Positions 1 through 7,325 of a stretch of DNA of 52,576 bases are shown here, piece after piece; within the stretch, counting starts at the first letter, position 1, and the number at the start of each line of letters is the position of its first letter. The notes below the pieces were generated by a model. That model did no database searches and was not told the origin of the DNA. It worked only from the letters and a program-made list of their open reading frames with translations. Source of the DNA: DATKKG01 sp035543015. Lineage in GTDB: Archaea; Thermoproteota; Nitrososphaeria; Conexivisphaerales; DTJL01. Made by a program: the position numbers and the translations under genes. The stretch covers positions 1 to 52,576 of the forward strand of contig DATKKG010000022.1 in the NCBI GenBank assembly GCA_035543015.1, given 5' to 3'.

Positions 1-895
1 GCAGGGTGTAGTTGGTCGATGCGAAGCTGGAATAGCCTGGAAGCGTCTTGATTTCATACATGGATTGGAGTTGGCTGGGGAACGCGCCCCAGTTCTCCAC
101 CATCGCGACGTCGCTGCGGGGGTAGAATGTGAAGTTTATGACGTTGGGGCCGCTCGTGTATGGACAGTAATAAGCTTCAACTGGCGGGTAGGGCGGCAGG
201 GGCGTGGCGTTCAATGCTTCGTCCATGGTGAGGTGCCCAGAATAGACGTTCAGCGTGCCGAGGAGGTGCCCGCTGCACCCGCCGAACGGGAAGCCAGAGT
301 ATCCCCAGTCCATGCTGGCCGTCGCTTGCACTCCGTCGTTCGTGGGATTGTAGAGGTCGGCGTAGACGGTGATCCTCTGCCCAGGGTTGATTTGCGTTAT
401 CGAGACCGAGGCGGTGAGTTGAAGGGCAGAATCGTTGCGTACAAGCGTTGATGGGAAGGGCAGAGACGCACTCGGCTGGACGCTCGATCTGGGTATTATT
501 CCAGTCTGCTGGAACACCGCCACTGTGGCCAAGAGGACGATCAAGGCAACCAGCCCTGCTAGGACGCCACGGCTTAGGATGATCTTGTGGCCATCTCTCG
601 CCTCCTTGACTGAAGTGCTTTCTCCTTGAACGCCAATGACCCTCAGCGCCTCCCTCCCGTCGTCGGTAAGCTCGTACGCGCTGGCAGGAGTGGCCCTCAC
701 CAATCCATCTAGCTTCCCGAGATGGAATTGCAGGTGACCACTGCTCTCAAGACCGACCTTCCGCCTCAGCTCCGAGAAGCCCAGGGGGCCTTCTTCGAGA
801 GCTTGGAGTATCCTGATCCTGACGGGGTGGCCGAGGGCGTCGAACAGCTCCGCCCTCGACTTGTCGAAGCTCGCAGCGTTGGGTTCGTCGGGCAT
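1..895 (-). CDS. Membrane-anchored ArsR-like HTH regulator with extracytoplasmic domain (3' end outside window)
   Basis: The frame is open from an ATG at 895 to the left edge, so the C-terminus is missing. Residues about 10-80 read as an ArsR-type winged helix (FDALGHPVRIRILQAL, then SELRRKVGLESSGHLQFHL). A hydrophobic segment follows at about residues 107-130 (LAGLVALIVLLATVAVF). The rest looks extracytoplasmic, with an NxT/NxS-rich, Tyr/Pro-rich composition and at least two cysteines. A TATA-like box at 917-926 on the minus strand suits a leaderless ATG. The layout suggests a one-component sensor that binds DNA inside the cell and reads a signal outside; this is inferred. The ligand and regulon are unknown. 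Confidence 0.75.
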   Translation of the reverse strand, partial: MPDEPNAASFDKSRAELFDALGHPVRIRILQALEEGPLGFSELRRKVGLESSGHLQFHLGKLDGLVRATPASAYELTDDGREALRVIGVQGESTSVKEARDGHKIILSRGVLAGLVALIVLLATVAVFQQTGIIPRSSVQPSASLPFPSTLVRNDSALQLTASVSITQINPGQRITVYADLYNPTNDGVQATASMDWGYSGFPFGGCSGHLLGTLNVYSGHLTMDEALNATPLPPYPPVEAYYCPYTSGPNVINFTFYPRSDVAMVENWGAFPSQLQSMYEIKTLPGYSSFASTNYTL

Positions 896-916
896 AGCTC
901 ATGGCAACCTTGTTCG

Positions 917-926
917 GAGATATAAT
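917..926 (-). promoter_or_regulatory. TATA-like box of the ArsR-like gene
   Basis: On the minus strand this AT-rich stretch reads CATTATATCT. It lies about 26 nt upstream of the ATG at 895, the spacing expected for an archaeal leaderless mRNA. Confidence 0.5.
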
Positions 927-1161
927 GCCACGTTCGTGGACAGGCAAGAGGCCCCGATCCTCTTCCAGTCTACGAAAATGGCAAGACTGTGTTGAGAAGT
1001 GGGCTTGGACCTGCGTAAGTCCACACTCTTGGGGGATTGACGTTCGTCTGAGAATTGAACCCACCAATACCGGCAGCTTCTTGAATTTCCTATGTATATC
1101 GCCTCTCCAATCAGCATATCACGCAAGATTTATTGACAATTCCTACTTATTTTTCAATATT

Positions 1162-1328
1162 TGGTGGGAGCGGTGGGACTTGAACCCACGGCCTACAGGT
1201 TCCCCCGGTGCTCCAGATGTACATCATCCCCATTCCTGGGATCAGCGAACCTGTAGCATCTTCTGGAGCCTGCCGTCCTACCTCTCCAGGGCATCCTGTC
1301 TGCTTCTGCCATGCTGGACGACGCTCCC
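1162..1328 (-). tRNA. tRNA-Trp(CCA) with an anticodon-loop intron and a D-loop insertion
   Basis: The acceptor strands GGGAGCG (1328-1322) and CGCTCCC (1172-1166) pair fully, with discriminator A and an encoded CCA (1164-1162). The T arm is GTGGG-TTCAAGT-CCCAC, and the D stem is GTCC/GGAC. The anticodon stem GCAGG pairs with CCTGT, and the loop CTCCAGA gives anticodon CCA. The anticodon-loop intron at 1201-1262 sits between positions 37 and 38. Its bulge-helix-bulge fits: positions 32-35 (CTCC) pair with GGGG at 1206-1203, with three-nucleotide bulges on either side. About 28 extra nucleotides lie in the D loop near 1281-1310. Removing them leaves a normal AGCATGGTA loop, but their exact ends are uncertain. 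Confidence 0.88.
1201..1262 (-). ncRNA. tRNA-Trp intron resembling a box C/D 2'-O-methylation guide
   Basis: This 62-nt intron has a box D'-like CTGA (1245-1242). Immediately before it lies a 10-nt stretch (1256-1247) perfectly complementary to the 3' splice region and anticodon stem (1202-1193). A C'-like ATGATGT (1227-1221) follows. Next comes an 8-nt stretch (1217-1210) complementary to tRNA positions 31-37 plus the first intron base. By the D+5 rule the first guide would target position 39, as in the known euryarchaeal tRNA-Trp intron guide. The second would target C34 if a degenerate CCGG at 1208-1205 serves as box D. The terminal C and D boxes are weak, so function is inferred. Confidence 0.55.
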
Positions 1329-1487
1329 AACCCGTCCAGCATCCTTTCTGGTTCCGGGGCTGCATTGAAAAGCGTTACGGGGCTCGCCGTCCGCGTTCCA
1401 TGACGCAGGATGGTCCGCGTGAGGCTGCGACCCTTCCTTCGTCCGCTTCAAGGTGTTCCGGCCAGCAGGGCTTCGCACGGGAGCAAA

Positions 1488-1496
1488 GGTTATTTA
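1488..1496 (+). promoter_or_regulatory. TATA-like box of 5S rRNA
   Basis: GTTATTTAC lies about 29 nt upstream of the 5S 5' end. The surrounding 1329-1520 interval holds no gene I can support. Confidence 0.4.
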
Positions 1497-1520
1497 CCAT
1501 CACATGATGTGGGTCTGATT

Positions 1521-1635
1521 AGCCGGCCATAGGGGCGGGGTCCCACCTGGTCCCATTCCGAACCCAGAAGTTAAACCCGTCACCGCCGCTGTGTTAGTGA
1601 GATGCGCGAGCTCTCGCGAAGCAGTGGTGCCGGCG
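1521..1635 (+). rRNA. rrf: 5S ribosomal RNA
   Basis: The sequence shows the conserved archaeal 5S core: CCCATTCCGAACCCAGAAG, then TTAAACCCG, then GATGCGCGAGC. It is closed by complementary ends GCCGGC (1522-1527) and GCCGGC (1629-1634). It stands alone, with no 16S or 23S gene nearby, as is common in archaea with unlinked 5S genes. The ends are good to a few nucleotides. Confidence 0.9.
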
Positions 1636-1810
1636 CCTACATTAAAACCCCAGCAGAAGCTCTGCCACAGAGAAGGGCTTCGGCTACCCAATCCTAGGAG
1701 GGCATTCCTACATCGCATTTCCCAGACTGGCAGGAAATGGCGTTCTCGATGGACAGCTTTCGCGAATGGAACCCCTTATAGATTAAAATAATGCCTCTTT
1801 ACCCTCCCCG

Positions 1811-2938
1811 ATGGACGTGCTCACCACGCTAGCCCCATTCCAGATAGCCACAGACCCGTATATGCTCGCTCTGCAGATAGCGTTTCTAGTGGTGCCAATG
1901 CTGCTGTTCATGGTCTTCGGCCAGCGCCTGAGCCTCATGCAGTATCAGGGAGACGTCAGCAGGGGCCTGTCGCGGCTGAGCATGCTCAGGGACAAGTCGA
2001 AGCAGACCCTCATGAGCTACGTGACCAAGCGCGCTCCGGGGAACAGCGACGTCACCAAGAAGATGGACGACTTCCTCGAGTACTTCACGATCCAGCCTGT
2101 CAGCATGGACCCCAACGGCATCGTCAAGAAGATGGACCATATCCTGACGACCCAGGACGACAGGATCAGGGAGGAGGTTTCACAGATCCTCCCCAACCTC
2201 AACGAAGTCGAACGCAGCGTCGTGGAGAACATGGCCGGGGTCGCCGCGGCCATGAACCAGATCTACAAGATCATCCGCCACTTCTACCTGCTCGGGAAGA
2301 AGTCATCCAACTTCTATCTCATCACCCAGCTTTACATGATCCTGCCCACCCTCCTCAAGCAGGCCGATGCCGTAGTGACGTCCATGGGCACCCTGGAGCA
2401 GGGCCAGCCCTTGGGCGACGGGATCGGCCCAATGAGCGTCGGGCTGATGATGAAGGACATCCCAAAGACTAAGATAGAAAGGGACACCGTGTTCGCAGAA
2501 AGCACCTACAAGAACAGGAAAATGGTCCTGCTCAAGGCGGAGGGGCCAAAAGGCGCCCTGGGCGAGCTTGACGACGCCCTGATCAAGATGCTCGGCGGAG
2601 ATCAGGCTGACACCAAAGCCATCATCATGGTGGATGGTGCCCTGAAGCTTGAAGGTGAGAAGACCGGCGACGTTGCCGAAGGAGTGGGCGCCGCCATCGG
2701 AGGGTATGGCGTCGAGAAGTTCAAGATCGAGGACGCCGCCTACCAGAAGAACATACCGCTCTACGCCGTCATAGTCAAGGAGTCGATAGTCGAGGCCATC
2801 GGCGCCATGCGCCAGGAGGTGTCCGAGTCCGTGGGAGAGGTCCACAAGGCAATCTACAGGATCATCGAACAGACCGTTCCTGAGAACGGCAAGGTCGTAG
2901 TCATCGGGGTCGGGAACACGCTGGGGATAGCCCAGTAG
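1811..2938 (+). CDS. DUF1512 family protein
   Basis: A 375-residue protein matching the archaeal DUF1512 family, whose function is unknown. An N-terminal hydrophobic segment (about residues 20-40, ALQIAFLVVPMLLFMVFG) probably anchors it in the membrane. A long helical region follows, then a C-terminal domain rich in DGxx and GVGNTLGIAQ-type motifs. The ATG at 1811 lies about 24 nt after the TATA-like TAAAATAA at 1785-1792, which fits a leaderless start. The next gene, a zinc ribbon, begins 19 nt after the stop, so they probably share a transcript. Confidence 0.8.
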   Translation: MDVLTTLAPFQIATDPYMLALQIAFLVVPMLLFMVFGQRLSLMQYQGDVSRGLSRLSMLRDKSKQTLMSYVTKRAPGNSDVTKKMDDFLEYFTIQPVSMDPNGIVKKMDHILTTQDDRIREEVSQILPNLNEVERSVVENMAGVAAAMNQIYKIIRHFYLLGKKSSNFYLITQLYMILPTLLKQADAVVTSMGTLEQGQPLGDGIGPMSVGLMMKDIPKTKIERDTVFAESTYKNRKMVLLKAEGPKGALGELDDALIKMLGGDQADTKAIIMVDGALKLEGEKTGDVAEGVGAAIGGYGVEKFKIEDAAYQKNIPLYAVIVKESIVEAIGAMRQEVSESVGEVHKAIYRIIEQTVPENGKVVVIGVGNTLGIAQ

Positions 2939-2957
2939 GCGGTCTGGTGGAAGCCTG

Positions 2958-3149
2958 ATGAGCTCAGAGACGACCGCGGCCCAGAAACTGCCCGTCTACA
3001 CGATCGAAGAGTGTCCTCACTGTGGCCTCAAGAACAAGAGGCTCTTCACCCAGGGGGACTACGTGATCAAGGAAGCGGGGAAGTGCCCCCGCTGCGGAAC
3101 GACGATGTTCATCTCCGCCATCTACGCTGAAGCCCCGCCCAAGGCCTAG
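2958..3149 (+). CDS. Small zinc-ribbon protein
   Basis: A 63-residue protein with two knuckles, CPHCGLKNKR and CPRCGTTMF, which would bind one zinc. It follows DUF1512 closely and converges with map, overlapping its stop by four bases. The role is unknown. Such minimal zinc ribbons in archaea are often nucleic-acid or complex adaptors, but nothing here shows a partner. Confidence 0.7.
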   Translation: MSSETTAAQKLPVYTIEECPHCGLKNKRLFTQGDYVIKEAGKCPRCGTTMFISAIYAEAPPKA

Positions 3150-4039
3150 AGAGTAGTCACCAGCGTTTCATTCGCGTCAACGTAGACCGTGTGCTCGAAC
3201 TGCGAGACCAAGGCTCCGTCGATGGTCGTCAGCACAGGATACGTCATGACGCTCCTCTCCTTCATCATCGACTGCAGCAGGGCGGCCGCCTTCCCTCCCG
3301 CGTAGCCCTTGGCGAACCATCTCGAGCTGAAGGGCAGGCTCTTGTAGCGATCCCAGATGAACTCCGCGGCGTCAGCCAGCACCTTGTCCTTGCTCCGTTT
3401 CCTGCTGACCAGCCTGTAGATGTTGCCTGGGGGGCCGTTGACCACCCAGCCGCGTGCCGACCTGGCCACCAGAAAGGGCTCCACGGCGTAGGCGGTCTCC
3501 AGCTTGAAAGAGGCCTCGGTTCTCTCCCTGTCGTTCGGAACGGAGACCCCGGCGTGCAGCACATACTGGTCCAGCTGGTGTCCAGCAAGGTTGGCGATGG
3601 GCCTGTAGCCCCTCCTCGCCGCCTCCATGTCCACCACTTCACCCACATTGCCGACCGCCGCGTCCCGCCTGATCGACTTCAGGGCGTCCGAAAGGATGGC
3701 CCTGTTGGCCGTCACCATGTCCTCGAGCGCGGGATTGAAGTTGACGGTGACGGCCGTGTCGGCGATCCACCCGTCAACGTGGACGCCGATGTCCAGCTTG
3801 ACTATGGAGCCCCGTTCGACCCTCCGACCGTCTCCCGGGGACGCGGAGTAGTGGGCAGCTTCGGAGTTCTGGGAGACGTTGCATGGGAAGGCGAGGAAGC
3901 CCCCTCTGGAGAGGATCCTTTCCTCGACCTTCTCGCAGACCTCCTCGACCGGAGTGTCCTCCGCGACCAGGCCGACCCCGTACTGGAGCGATTCAGACGC
4001 TATCTTGCCGGCCTTGACATAGGCTTCCCTTGGGGTCAA
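3146..4039 (-). CDS. map: Methionine aminopeptidase, type II
   Basis: This enzyme removes the initiator methionine from nascent proteins. The 297-residue length fits archaeal type II MetAP. Expected metal and active-site motifs are present in order: HYSASPGD, KLDIGVHVDGWIADTAVT with two Asp ligands, GHQLDQYVLHAG, YAVEPF (Glu) and FEHTVYV (Glu). The frame extends upstream, but I chose TTG at 4039. It is about 28 nt from the TATA-like element at 4063-4072 and starts just before the conserved LTPREAYVKAG region. A longer start would overlap coaD. Confidence 0.93.
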   Translation of the reverse strand: MTPREAYVKAGKIASESLQYGVGLVAEDTPVEEVCEKVEERILSRGGFLAFPCNVSQNSEAAHYSASPGDGRRVERGSIVKLDIGVHVDGWIADTAVTVNFNPALEDMVTANRAILSDALKSIRRDAAVGNVGEVVDMEAARRGYRPIANLAGHQLDQYVLHAGVSVPNDRERTEASFKLETAYAVEPFLVARSARGWVVNGPPGNIYRLVSRKRSKDKVLADAAEFIWDRYKSLPFSSRWFAKGYAGGKAAALLQSMMKERSVMTYPVLTTIDGALVSQFEHTVYVDANETLVTTL

Positions 4040-4061
4040 CGCTCTCCTGTCTCTTCGGAAT

Positions 4062-4075
4062 GGTTTAAAATAAAG
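4062..4075. promoter_or_regulatory. Shared bidirectional TATA region of map and coaD
   Basis: GTTTAAAATAAAG reads as a TATA-like box on both strands. It lies about 28 nt from the map TTG (4039, minus) and about 30-35 nt from the coaD TTG (4104, plus). One AT-rich element could therefore serve both leaderless genes. Confidence 0.5.
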
Positions 4076-4103
4076 ACGTTTCGCTAACTCTCTTGTAGAG
4101 GAC

Positions 4104-4601
4104 TTGCATAAGAGGCAGGTCGCCCCCAAAAGATTCAAAGTGGTAGCTCTGGGAGGGACCTTCGACTACCTCCACAGGGGCCACAGGGCCCTCTTGGACG
4201 AGGGGTTCGAGATCGGCGAAACGCTCCTGATCGGCGTCGTGTCCGACGCGCTCGCCCACTCCCTCGGCAAGACCCCCGAGCAGCACTACAACGCCCGCTT
4301 CATGGGGGTGGCCAGGTACATAGAGAAGGAACACCCGGAGGGGTCCTTCAAGCTCTTCCAGCTGCAGGAGCCCTACGGTCCCCTCGCCAGCGACCCGGCG
4401 GTGGAGGCGGTCGTCGTGACCCCGGATTCCTTCGACCGTGGGATGAAGGCGAACCTCGTGCGCTCCAAGGTCGGACTGAAGGCGGTGCACGTGGTACTAG
4501 TCCCCCTCGTCTTGGCGGAGGACGGGGAGAGGATATCCTCCACTCGAATAAGGCACAAGGAGATCGACAGGGAAGGTCGCCTCATCTCCCGAACGCCTTG
4601 A
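4104..4601 (+). CDS. coaD: Phosphopantetheine adenylyltransferase (archaeal CoaD type)
   Basis: This enzyme transfers AMP from ATP to 4'-phosphopantetheine, the penultimate step of CoA synthesis. The 165-residue nucleotidyltransferase fold shows GGTFDYLHRGHRALL, with the T/HxGH nucleotide motif, near the N-terminus. ISSTRIR, the second signature, lies near the C-terminus. It starts at TTG, is divergent from map and shares its promoter region. The stop lies at the TATA-like stretch of trpS. Confidence 0.92.
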   Translation: MHKRQVAPKRFKVVALGGTFDYLHRGHRALLDEGFEIGETLLIGVVSDALAHSLGKTPEQHYNARFMGVARYIEKEHPEGSFKLFQLQEPYGPLASDPAVEAVVVTPDSFDRGMKANLVRSKVGLKAVHVVLVPLVLAEDGERISSTRIRHKEIDREGRLISRTP

Positions 4602-4641
4602 AAAGTTTTTGAACCGGACGGCTGTCGAATCTCTCGCAACT

Positions 4642-5772
4642 ATGTCAGGACCAGAGCTCGACCCATGGGGGATCTCCGACATCAAGGATTACGGCCGGCT
4701 CTACGAAGAGTTCGGCATATCGCCCCTGCCTCCCGAGCTGGCGGAAGCGTTGAAGAAGAACAGGTACGTGAGGAGGAAGCTCATCTTCGGGCAGCGGGAT
4801 CTCCAGAGCATCACCGACGCGGCGAGCTCCGGAAGGCCCTACGCGGTGATGTCCGGCATCAAGCCGACCGGCCCCTTTCACCTGGGCAGCAAGGTCACGG
4901 CCGAGGAGATCATCTTCTTCCAGTCGATTTCGAAGAGCGCCACGGCCTTCTACTCCATCGCCGACGTCGAAGCGTACTGCGACAACGGGATGACCATGGC
5001 GGAGAGCTCCGCCATGGCGGTGATCAACGTGGCCGACCTTCTGGCCCTGGGGCTCGACCCTAGCCGGGCCGTCGTCTACAAGCAGTCGGACGCCCTGGCT
5101 GTCCAGGACCTAGCGTTCGTCTTCTCGAGGGACGTCACGTTCAACACTCTCAAGGCAATCTACGGGGAGCGCCCCATCGGCCTCTACCTTTCGGCCTTCG
5201 TCCAGGCCGGCGACATACTGCTTCCCGAGACTAAGCTTTTCGGCGGACCCAAGCCCGTGCTGGTCCCAGTCGGCGCCGACCAGGATCCCCACATCAGGCT
5301 GACCAGGGACATCGCCCAGAAGCACTCCTCCGACATGGGCATGATACCGCCGTCCTCCATCTACCACAAGCTCGTGAGGTCTCTCAAGGGCGACACGAAG
5401 ATGTCCAAGAGGGACCCCATGACCATGCTCACCCTTTCGGATACGCCGAAGGAGGCCAAGAAGAAGATCCTCGCCGCCTTCACCGGCGGCAGGAGCACCG
5501 TCGAGGAGCAGAGGAAGCTTGGCGCCAACCCCAACGTCTGCCCCGTCTTCGACCTCTACCTCTATCATTTCGTCGACGATGACGGGGTCGTGAAGACGGT
5601 GTACGACGAATGCACGACGGGGGCCAGGCTCTGTGGAGAATGCAAGCTCCAGGCCGCGGGGTACGTCGAGGAGTTCCTGAAGAAGCACCAGGAGAAGAGG
5701 GAGAGGATGCTCGCCGACGCCGAGGACCTCCTGGAGCGGGGACGCCCACTCGTGGGACGGAAGCCTATTTAG
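4642..5772 (+). CDS. trpS: Tryptophanyl-tRNA synthetase
   Basis: Charges tRNA-Trp. It is a class I synthetase of 376 residues with a HIGH-like GPFHLGSK, the tryptophanyl signature GADQDPHIRLTRDIA and a KMSKS-type TKMSKRD. The C-terminal part carries a CTTGARLCGEC cysteine pair. I use ATG 4642 rather than the in-frame upstream start at 4609. It lies about 36 nt after AAAAGTTTTT (4601-4610) and begins MSGPELDPWG, like archaeal homologues. The tRNA-Trp it charges is encoded 3.3 kb away. Confidence 0.93.
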   Translation: MSGPELDPWGISDIKDYGRLYEEFGISPLPPELAEALKKNRYVRRKLIFGQRDLQSITDAASSGRPYAVMSGIKPTGPFHLGSKVTAEEIIFFQSISKSATAFYSIADVEAYCDNGMTMAESSAMAVINVADLLALGLDPSRAVVYKQSDALAVQDLAFVFSRDVTFNTLKAIYGERPIGLYLSAFVQAGDILLPETKLFGGPKPVLVPVGADQDPHIRLTRDIAQKHSSDMGMIPPSSIYHKLVRSLKGDTKMSKRDPMTMLTLSDTPKEAKKKILAAFTGGRSTVEEQRKLGANPNVCPVFDLYLYHFVDDDGVVKTVYDECTTGARLCGECKLQAAGYVEEFLKKHQEKRERMLADAEDLLERGRPLVGRKPI

Positions 5773-5819
5773 GCACCGGCGGATGAGGCATGTCGTAAAC
5801 CAGGTGGCTTCGCTCACTC

Positions 5820-7325
5820 TTGTCAAGCCAGACGCCTCTCCACCCCCTTGAAAAGAAGGCCCTGTCGATCCTTCTAAGGCACAAGGCGCTCGACATCGAA
5901 GACCTCGCGAGGGAGTCGGGCGAGAACGTCGACCAGACTCGGCGCGTCGTCGAATGGCTCAAGGCCAAGAAGCTGGTCGAAGTCGATGTTCGTGCCCGCA
6001 CCCTGGTGACCTTGGGCAGGGAGGGCAGGGAGATCGCCACGAACGGGCTGCCGGAAGCTCGCCTCGCCAGGTTCCTGGCCGAGCGGAAGACCCCTCTCCC
6101 CATCTCCCAGTTGGAGGCCGAGCTGAAGATGGAACCCGCCGCCATCAACGCCGCCCTAGGAAGGGCGCGGCAACTGGGATGGATCAAGATCGATAAGGGA
6201 GACCGGGGGCTCCTTGTTTCAGCCTCGGTCGCCCCGCCAGCTCAGCCGGCGGAGGAGCTGGTGAAGAAGCTCGCGGCCGGACCAATCGATAGGGGAACCC
6301 TCTCGGCTCAGGAGCTCAGCCTCATGGCCTCCCTATCCAAGCGTCCCGACTACTTCTCGGAGAAGGAGGAGAAGCCGACTCAGGTGAGGCTCGTCGCCCT
6401 CCCGGCGGAGACCAACTTGGACGCCTCGGAGGAAGTGCTGCTCACGGCGGCCCTCCTCGAGAAGGCCGCGGCGGGTGAGGTGAAGCTCTCCAAGCTGGAC
6501 GTCTCGTCGCCGTCCCCCGTGCTGCAGATGGGCAAGGAGCATCCGATGGCCACCTTTCTAAGGTTGGTCAGGGAGACGCTCCTGGGGATGGGGTTCGAGG
6601 AGGTCGACGGCCCTCTAGTTCAGTCCAGCTTCTGGACGTTCGATGCCCTGTTCACGCCTCAGGAGCACCCCGCCCGCGAGATGCAGGACACCTTCTACCT
6701 GAACAGCGTGAAGTCGAAAGTGGGCAACCCGGCCCTCGTCAGGAGGGTGAAACGTGTCCATGAGGACGGATGGAACCTGGGCTCCAGGGGCTGGAGGTAC
6801 GACTGGTCCCTCTCTGAGGCCGAGAGGTCCGTGCTGAGGACCCACACCACCGCCGTCACGATACGGTATCTTTCGGAGAACTCGAAGGAGAGCGCCAAGG
6901 TGTTCAGCCTGGGCAAGGTCTTCAGGAACGAGAGCGCCAACTCGACCCACCTGATGGAGTTCAACCAGATCGAGGGCATCGTCGTCGACAAGGACGCCAG
7001 CGTGAGGCTGCTCATGGGGTACCTCTCGGCCTTCCTCAACGGCCTCGGCTTCAAGAAGGTCTCCTTCCAGCCTTCGTTCTTCCCCTACACCGAGCCTTCT
7101 CTCGAGCCCCAGGTCTACTCGGAGAAGCTGGGCAGGTGGCTCGAACTGGGCGGCTCCGGCGTTTTCAGGCCGGAGGTCAGCCGTCCTGCGGGAGTCAAGA
7201 ACCCCGTGATGGCCTGGGGCTTCGGCCTGGAGCGCCTCGCCATGCTCTACTTCGACGCCGCAGACATGAGGGACTTCTACGCCAACCGGCTTTCTTGGAT
7301 CAGGGAGGTGCCGCAATGCCCGTAA
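5820..7325 (+). CDS. pheS: Phenylalanyl-tRNA synthetase alpha subunit
   Basis: The catalytic subunit of the alpha2-beta2 class II enzyme. The first 150 residues or so form winged-helix-like tRNA-binding modules typical of archaeal/eukaryotic PheS. The class II motifs follow: motif 1 around GFEEVDGPLVQSSFW, motif 2 around FSLGKVFRNESANSTHLMEF and motif 3 GFGLERLAML. The start is TTG at 5820. The last codons overlap pheT by 10 nt, so the subunits are translationally coupled. Confidence 0.94.
   Translation: MSSQTPLHPLEKKALSILLRHKALDIEDLARESGENVDQTRRVVEWLKAKKLVEVDVRARTLVTLGREGREIATNGLPEARLARFLAERKTPLPISQLEAELKMEPAAINAALGRARQLGWIKIDKGDRGLLVSASVAPPAQPAEELVKKLAAGPIDRGTLSAQELSLMASLSKRPDYFSEKEEKPTQVRLVALPAETNLDASEEVLLTAALLEKAAAGEVKLSKLDVSSPSPVLQMGKEHPMATFLRLVRETLLGMGFEEVDGPLVQSSFWTFDALFTPQEHPAREMQDTFYLNSVKSKVGNPALVRRVKRVHEDGWNLGSRGWRYDWSLSEAERSVLRTHTTAVTIRYLSENSKESAKVFSLGKVFRNESANSTHLMEFNQIEGIVVDKDASVRLLMGYLSAFLNGLGFKKVSFQPSFFPYTEPSLEPQVYSEKLGRWLELGGSGVFRPEVSRPAGVKNPVMAWGFGLERLAMLYFDAADMRDFYANRLSWIREVPQCP

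Noticed and set aside
901..1368. Plus-strand ORF of 155 codons
   Set aside because: It runs straight through tRNA-Trp and its intron, has no domain and no credible promoter.
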